From NCBI GenBank assembly GCA_003230535.1, contig QIEW01000134.1, positions 1 through 9,845 of the forward strand: 9,845 bases of DNA. The letters are read 5' to 3'. The notes below the pieces were generated by a model that ran no database searches, was not told the origin of the DNA, and saw only the letters and a program-made list of their open reading frames with translations. This stretch comes from a bacterium. Lineage in GTDB: Bacteria > SZUA-182 > SZUA-191. This document shows positions 6,297 through 9,845 of the stretch, piece after piece (position 1 is the first letter of the stretch; each line of letters starts with the position of its first letter). The position numbers were made by a program, and so were the translations under genes.

Positions 6297-7332
6297 TATC
6301 TATCCTCTCATATAAACTTACAGGATGGGAAAATATCCACTCCCCGGTTTCCCAGTCATAGATATTTCCCTCTCTGGTTATGAGCTTTCGCCCATTGCCT
6401 AAAGGATAGGCGTACCATTCCGAAAGGGGCAAGTAGTTTTCCCCGGTAAACAGCACACAGGTGTTTAGGGGGATACCTTTTAGAACTATATCCCCATAAG
6501 GGCAAAACAGCACATCATATTTATGATCCTCATCACATTGCGGACACCGATAGTAACCTTTTGAAATTCCTGCTTCTATTACCGGTTTCAGCTTCTCTGG
6601 AATCCTTTGCCACTGCTGCTTACAAAACCAGGCAGCCTCTTCTTTCCCCGCAACAATTTCCTCGGCCCCTCTTTCCCTTATCATATGGAGCCTTGGTATA
6701 CCCTCACTAAGCGCTTTCAGGTGAATCTCCAGCTTTTCTCCGTGAGGAGGGATTTTCAGTCTAAACTCGCTGTCTTCGTAACTTATCTTAATCCTATCCG
6801 CGGGATTAACCTCATAACAGATGGGAGCAAACCCTTTGCCGGCCACAAATACCTCCCTGACTGGGTTCTCCAGCACATCCATGATGCTGTCTATTCTCGC
6901 GCTGCCGTCTATCTCATTGTAAGGCTCACCAAAGGATTCCTCCGCCATTCTTACAAAAAGTATCTGCTCAAAAACCTCTGTATCAAGCCAGTCATCTATA
7001 TCCACCGGAAGTTTGGCGGCGATCACTACTACCATGCCCTTAAAACCATCTTTTTTAAGCGTCTCAAGGATGGGGTTGATAAGGGTAACCCGGCCCTTAT
7101 TTTCCATAAACCATCCAGGTATGTGATCGGTAAAATCTCTTGGGATTGATATGGGATAACGCCTGGTATTGCCGAGGAAATATAGCCCTGCGATCCTTCC
7201 AGGAAGACTGCGAATAAGCCCTTCCGTAACTTTGTAAATTCTCTCCCATATCGTCTCCGAGCGCTCAAGCACCAGCGCTATGGGGGCTGAAAAGTTTACT
7301 TTGAAACAAAGGTCTAAGATTCTCGGCGGCAC
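6265..7332 (-). CDS. Decayed vWA-like domain protein with C-terminal zinc cluster
   Basis: The 355-residue protein starts at GTG 7332 and stops at TGA 6265-6267. Residues about 10-130 have the alternating strand/helix pattern of a von Willebrand factor A domain: a first strand VNFSAPIALVLERSETIW, a helix ending LIRSLPGRIAGLYFLGNT, GRVTLINPILETLKK (80-94), and strand MVVVIAA (100-106). The metal-binding DxSxS motif is replaced by ERSET (23-27), and no TDG-like third motif follows, so metal-dependent adhesion is probably lost. The middle (about 155-235) looks beta-rich. A zinc cluster, C263, C266, H270 and C277, lies near the end, followed by about 75 residues rich in aromatics. It directly follows the AAA+ gene with a 19-base overlap. 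Family knowledge: vWA proteins often act as partners of AAA+ motors (MoxR-vWA pairs). An adaptor role here is inference. The vWA call is moderate; the gene itself is secure. Confidence 0.8.
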   Translation of the reverse strand: MPPRILDLCFKVNFSAPIALVLERSETIWERIYKVTEGLIRSLPGRIAGLYFLGNTRRYPISIPRDFTDHIPGWFMENKGRVTLINPILETLKKDGFKGMVVVIAAKLPVDIDDWLDTEVFEQILFVRMAEESFGEPYNEIDGSARIDSIMDVLENPVREVFVAGKGFAPICYEVNPADRIKISYEDSEFRLKIPPHGEKLEIHLKALSEGIPRLHMIRERGAEEIVAGKEEAAWFCKQQWQRIPEKLKPVIEAGISKGYYRCPQCDEDHKYDVLFCPYGDIVLKGIPLNTCVLFTGENYLPLSEWYAYPLGNGRKLITREGNIYDWETGEWIFSHPVSLYERIDNGVWGLYHRI

Positions 7333-8129
7333 TTTAGCTCCCCTCGATCGTTAGCAAAAATAACAAAATTTACACCTGTTAAATTATTCTTTTCGGCAAA
7401 CAACAGCTTGTCTGCCAACGGAAGGCCGGCTTCATCATCTATGGCGTTTACTAATCCTCTGCCGCCGAATTTTTCTATTGATTGTCGGTGTTTCTCCAAA
7501 AAGTAATCCACCACTTCTTGAGAGAAGTTCAGCCGATACCCCAGGTTGGAAAACTTATCCCGGAAGTTAGTAGTAATATCGTGCAGTTTACTCTCTATCA
7601 TCCTTTTTTGGGCGTCGGGGTCATCTATATGGTTAAAGGCGATGATGTGGGAGCCTATACGGTTTAGAAGCTCTGGTCTGGAAATCTCATACATAAAGAA
7701 CTCCTGTACCGCCCTTACAAAATGCTCCCGCACACGTTCCGCCCGCAGCTTTTCATCTTTAACCTCGCTGAGGATTTTCTCCAGGTTTTCTTTTTCATTA
7801 ACATGCTGACCCCGGCTGTCCGCCGTTCTGGTACCGATATTTGAAGTAAAAATAATCACGCTTTCTGTAAAGAATACTAACTGACCGCGGCTGTCGGTTA
7901 GTCTGCCGTCATCCAGTATCTGGAGGAATATGTCCAATATCTTGGGATGGGCTTTCTCTATCTCATCAAAGAGGATGACTGAGAAGGGACGGCTTTTTAC
8001 GGTGTTGGTAAGCGCTCCGCCCCTCTCATAGCCCACATAACCCGGCGGCGCTCCCATCAGCTTTGATACGGTGTGCTCTTCCTTAAACTCACTCATATCC
8101 AGCCTGACAAAAGCCTCTTCCGAATCAAA
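7314..8129 (-). CDS. ClpB-type AAA+ unfoldase, 3' part of the frameshifted gene
   Basis: This is the continuation, in the +1 frame, of the gene that begins at 9171. The frame is open further upstream (to a TTG at 8189), but those residues are an out-of-frame reading of the Walker A region. Real similarity starts at FDSEEAFVRLDMSEF. In the reconstructed 618-residue protein the following are visible: substrate-gripping pore loop GYVG (377-380), Walker B ILFDEIE (399-405, D402/E403), sensor 1 in IIFTSNIG (N444), arginine finger in PELLNRIG (R504), and sensor 2 in GGRGL (R571). All key D2 residues are present, so this half is under constraint or only recently broken. It ends with TAG at 7314-7316 and overlaps the next gene's GTG by 19 bases, suggesting translational coupling. 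By itself the fragment lacks the Walker A loop and could not hydrolyse ATP. Confidence 0.88.
   Translation of the reverse strand, partial: FDSEEAFVRLDMSEFKEEHTVSKLMGAPPGYVGYERGGALTNTVKSRPFSVILFDEIEKAHPKILDIFLQILDDGRLTDSRGQLVFFTESVIIFTSNIGTRTADSRGQHVNEKENLEKILSEVKDEKLRAERVREHFVRAVQEFFMYEISRPELLNRIGSHIIAFNHIDDPDAQKRMIESKLHDITTNFRDKFSNLGYRLNFSQEVVDYFLEKHRQSIEKFGGRGLVNAIDDEAGLPLADKLLFAEKNNLTGVNFVIFANDRGELKCRRES
7338..7345 (-). promoter_or_regulatory. Ribosome binding site GAGGGGAG setting the GTG start at 7332
   Basis: GAGGGGAG lies 5 bases upstream of GTG at 7332-7330. It supports the GTG start although that codon sits within the last codons of the AAA+ gene. Confidence 0.7.
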
Positions 8130-8142
8130 TAGGATAGTCAGC
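8125..8142 (-). other. Frameshift junction in the AAA+ gene (one extra base)
   Basis: On the minus strand the codons read GAC TAT CCT ATT TGA. The downstream frame reads CTA TTT GAT TCG. Dropping one base gives LADY-LF-DSEEAF, exactly the spacing of the ClpB D2 signature (LAEFLFDxEEAxxRxDMSE). The break therefore needs only one inserted base, between about 8127 and 8142. There is no homopolymer at the site. Confidence 0.85.
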
Positions 8143-9171
8143 CAGTTTCTTAGCCAGAAAGGTTTTGCCAACACCGGTGGGCCCGGCAAAGAAGAACACC
8201 GCTCTGGGCTTTGATGCCTGCCCTGAAGCTAAGCCCACCACACCTGCCCGGGCCTTTTTTATGGCTCCTACCACCTCATCCACCGCCAGGTCCTGGCCGA
8301 TAACCCTTTTTTTGAACCAGCCTTCCGCGGAATCGATAAGACCTTTTGGCGGGTCGGTGAGCGGGAGTTTTGACCAGGGGTCTTCCTCGCTGCCGATACG
8401 GTATCTGTTAACTAACTTTCTAAGAACAGTGTCTGAGAGCTCCGGCATCTTTGACTTCTCTTCTACCACATCCCTAAGGATATTTTCCAAGTCCCTCACA
8501 TAAAGGCCATCGGTAATGTTTGCCAAAAGATCCATCTGCCTCCCAGAAAAATCCATTGAAGACAGATGCTTAGAGAAGTATATGCTTCTCTCTTCCCTAT
8601 CAGGAATGGGGATTTCCATGACCGCCACCCTGGGAGAGTTGGTGTAATACTCCAAGGGGAGCATGGTGTCTTGAAGGGCGATCATTATTAGGCGATTGTT
8701 GTCGGCTATGTTTTCTATAATCTTCTGAATCAGGGTGATAAGCAGGGCGATGTCTTTGGGATAAACACCCCTTGGGCTGTAAGGTGTAATCTTGTCTATG
8801 TAATTGATGACAAACATTGTTTTCTGGTTAATATTTTTAATGTCATCCTTCAGCCACCGGGTAAGTAAAGCCATCTCCCGCGCCTCGCAGCCTATCTCCC
8901 GCCCCTGGGGGTTTTCCTCGCCCTGCAAAGGCTCAATCCTTTCAAAACACCACATAGGAGAATGTCCCTTATCTTCATGGTCAAAAAACACCCCCCAGAA
9001 TACCGCTCTCTGGTAGCCAAGTTCCTTGCCCGCCTCACGAATAAGGCTGGTTAATCCCTGAACCAACGTGCCGTTCTTCTTGATATACGCCGTATCCCGT
9101 ACATTACCATGCAGAATCAACACTTCTTTCTGACTTAACAGCCGCCTCAAATTATCCTGCCATACCGCCAT
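8125..9171 (-). CDS. ClpB-type AAA+ unfoldase, 5' part of a frameshifted gene (degenerate AAA half plus Walker A)
   Basis: ATG at 9171 follows an AAGGGGGGG ribosome binding site. This frame encodes 348 residues and stops at TGA 8125-8127. Residues about 10-255 look like a degenerate AAA module: a first strand ending HGNVRD where a Walker A loop would be expected, a hydrophobic Walker B-like strand MFVINYIDKI (119-128), a sensor-1-like strand (LIMIALQD, 161-168) and a lid-like helical part. Residues 289-348 begin a ClpB/ClpA D2 module: RVIGQD (289-294) and a perfect Walker A, GPTGVGKT (330-337). The frame breaks a few residues later (KKLADYPI-stop). The remaining D2 motifs follow in the +1 frame at 7314-8129. 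Removing one base gives a 618-residue protein with one competent ATPase site. Family knowledge: such proteins are hexameric ATP-driven unfoldases. The ATPase is probably the motor of this operon. AAA+ identity is certain; the reading of the N-terminal half is less so. Confidence 0.9.
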   Translation of the reverse strand: MAVWQDNLRRLLSQKEVLILHGNVRDTAYIKKNGTLVQGLTSLIREAGKELGYQRAVFWGVFFDHEDKGHSPMWCFERIEPLQGEENPQGREIGCEAREMALLTRWLKDDIKNINQKTMFVINYIDKITPYSPRGVYPKDIALLITLIQKIIENIADNNRLIMIALQDTMLPLEYYTNSPRVAVMEIPIPDREERSIYFSKHLSSMDFSGRQMDLLANITDGLYVRDLENILRDVVEEKSKMPELSDTVLRKLVNRYRIGSEEDPWSKLPLTDPPKGLIDSAEGWFKKRVIGQDLAVDEVVGAIKKARAGVVGLASGQASKPRAVFFFAGPTGVGKTFLAKKLADYPI

Positions 9172-9174
9172 ATT

Positions 9175-9845
9175 TTAGCCCCCCCTTATTTCAACGCTTT
9201 TAAACTCATACCTCAAAATCTTCATCGCCCCGTCGGGGATTGGTGGATTACCTACTAATACCACCGGTATTCCCTTTACATAATTCCTCGGCCTGGACAC
9301 ATCATTCTTCAGGGTTACCAATACCGCGTTTATCGCATAGTCATAGCTTATCCCCGGTAAATTCCTAATCTCAAGGACATCTATATCTGCATTCCTGGCT
9401 TTTTTATCCATCTCCGACCAGAGATTCACATAAACTTTGTCTCCATCAATTCTATGCTGCTTGACATCATCACTTATTAAACCAACGATTTCTTTTATCC
9501 CTGTTTTAAACTCTTGCGAGCAATCCTTTCCCCGACAAAGAACATCACAATAGACAAATTTTTTCCTTACTTTCTCAGGTTTGAAAAGATGCTTTTCACA
9601 AATGACATAAGGATAGACAGAAATATACTTCCACCTATATTTTTCTCTTTGGGAAGCATGGATAAGTAACGTTGAAAGACCTGTGTAAGTAGGCAGAATT
9701 AAAAATAATAGGCCAACCGTGAAAGCTCCGGTTAACCACAAAGGTTCTAACTTGATCGTATAGGAATTTCCTTTTTTATGTCCAATAAAACAAGCAGATA
9801 AGCTTTTCTGTGCTGTCGTGTTCTCAAACCCGACAACCTGAATGA
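9175..9845 (-). CDS. Partial: membrane-anchored zinc-ribbon-like protein with the C-terminal domain shared with the HEAT protein at 4063-4881
   Basis: The frame is open from the right window edge to a TAA at 9175-9177 (about 222 residues visible), so the true start lies outside. A TTG at 9741 could be read as a start, but the frame continues upstream without a stop and I do not favour it. The visible part has one strongly hydrophobic segment (around WLTGAFTVGLLFLILPTYTG, about 9664-9742), probably a membrane helix. A short cysteine/histidine cluster follows (CEKH, then CDVLC, then C), resembling a zinc ribbon. The last 95 or so residues (from HRIDGDKVYVNLWSE) are a conserved domain found almost unchanged in the HEAT protein at 4063-4881. 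I do not recognise the domain. The gene ends 3 bases before the AAA+ start, and its last codons, a run of seven G, also provide that gene's ribosome binding site. Role inferred: membrane-associated partner of the system. Confidence 0.75.
   Translation of the reverse strand, partial: IQVVGFENTTAQKSLSACFIGHKKGNSYTIKLEPLWLTGAFTVGLLFLILPTYTGLSTLLIHASQREKYRWKYISVYPYVICEKHLFKPEKVRKKFVYCDVLCRGKDCSQEFKTGIKEIVGLISDDVKQHRIDGDKVYVNLWSEMDKKARNADIDVLEIRNLPGISYDYAINAVLVTLKNDVSRPRNYVKGIPVVLVGNPPIPDGAMKILRYEFKSVEIRGG
9181..9460 (-). repeat. Paralogous domain copy B (membrane protein C-terminus)
   Basis: This is the partner of 4015-4290 in the first gene of the window. The similarity stops upstream of the HRIDGDKVYV region, where the two proteins have different N-terminal parts (HEAT solenoid versus membrane helix), apart from a loosely similar cysteine cluster. 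Confidence 0.85.

Noticed and set aside
8125-8130. prfB-like programmed frameshift at ATT TGA
   Set aside because: There is no AGGGGG-like stimulator just upstream and no CTT slip codon. Kept only as a minor possibility in the findings.
8130-8189. Independent start (TTG 8189) for the 3' AAA+ part
   Set aside because: The residues upstream of FDSEEAF are an out-of-frame reading of the Walker A region; no ribosome binding site was seen.
4015-9460. The repeated DNA as ends of a transposon
   Set aside because: The copies are direct, coding, and correspond exactly to a protein domain; there are no inverted ends or transposase.

Overview
Every gene I can support lies on the minus strand, so the window reads from right (9845) to left (1) as one tightly packed operon. 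Neighbours overlap by 8 to 32 bases or are separated by 3 to 30 bases. Nearly every start has a purine-rich ribosome binding site (AAGGAG, GGAGGG, AAGGGG). I see no internal promoter, terminator, RNA gene, CRISPR array or insertion sequence. The organism is a bacterium with strong Shine-Dalgarno use and middling base composition. The NrdG-like radical SAM protein suggests anaerobic or microaerobic life. The sequence does not let me name a phylum.

Layout in transcription order: (1) the 3' part of a membrane-anchored, zinc-ribbon-like protein with a conserved C-terminal domain (9175-9845, cut by the window edge); (2) a ClpB-type AAA+ unfoldase with a degenerate AAA-like N-terminal half (7314-9171), split by a single-base frameshift near 8127-8142; (3) a protein with a decayed von Willebrand factor A (vWA)-like domain and a zinc cluster (6265-7332, GTG start); (4) a formylglycine-generating-enzyme/SUMF1-like protein without recognisable catalytic residues (5679-6296); (5) and (6) a 71-residue protein ending in CHNRNY with an overlapping nucleotidyltransferase (4911-5671); (7) a HEAT-repeat protein whose C-terminus is a close paralogue of the domain in gene 1 (4063-4881); (8) an NrdG-like radical SAM activase, split by a second single-base frameshift near 3839 (3395-4022); (9) an 1102-residue GTPase with an N-terminal zinc knuckle, a middle domain that faintly recalls GTPase-associated proteins, and two tandem 145-residue-period repeats (94-3402).

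The combination of AAA+ unfoldase, decayed vWA, large GTPase, FGE-like fold, HEAT/zinc-ribbon proteins and nucleotidyltransferase resembles the NTPase-driven biological conflict systems predicted computationally in complex bacteria. There, chaperone-like ATPases and GTPases set a threshold and rapidly varying or inactivated enzyme folds act as sensors or effectors. This is inference from domain content; nothing here proves a defence role. The NrdG-like activase without a visible glycyl-radical partner is the least expected member.

Three lesions are visible: two one-base insertions (AAA+ and radical SAM genes) and one in-frame TGA in the HEAT gene, where its paralogue has a glycine codon. Behind that TGA, 15 further codons still match the paralogue and end in an 8-base overlap with the radical SAM start. 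Either the operon is starting to decay, or this is error-containing (perhaps long-read or metagenomic) sequence.
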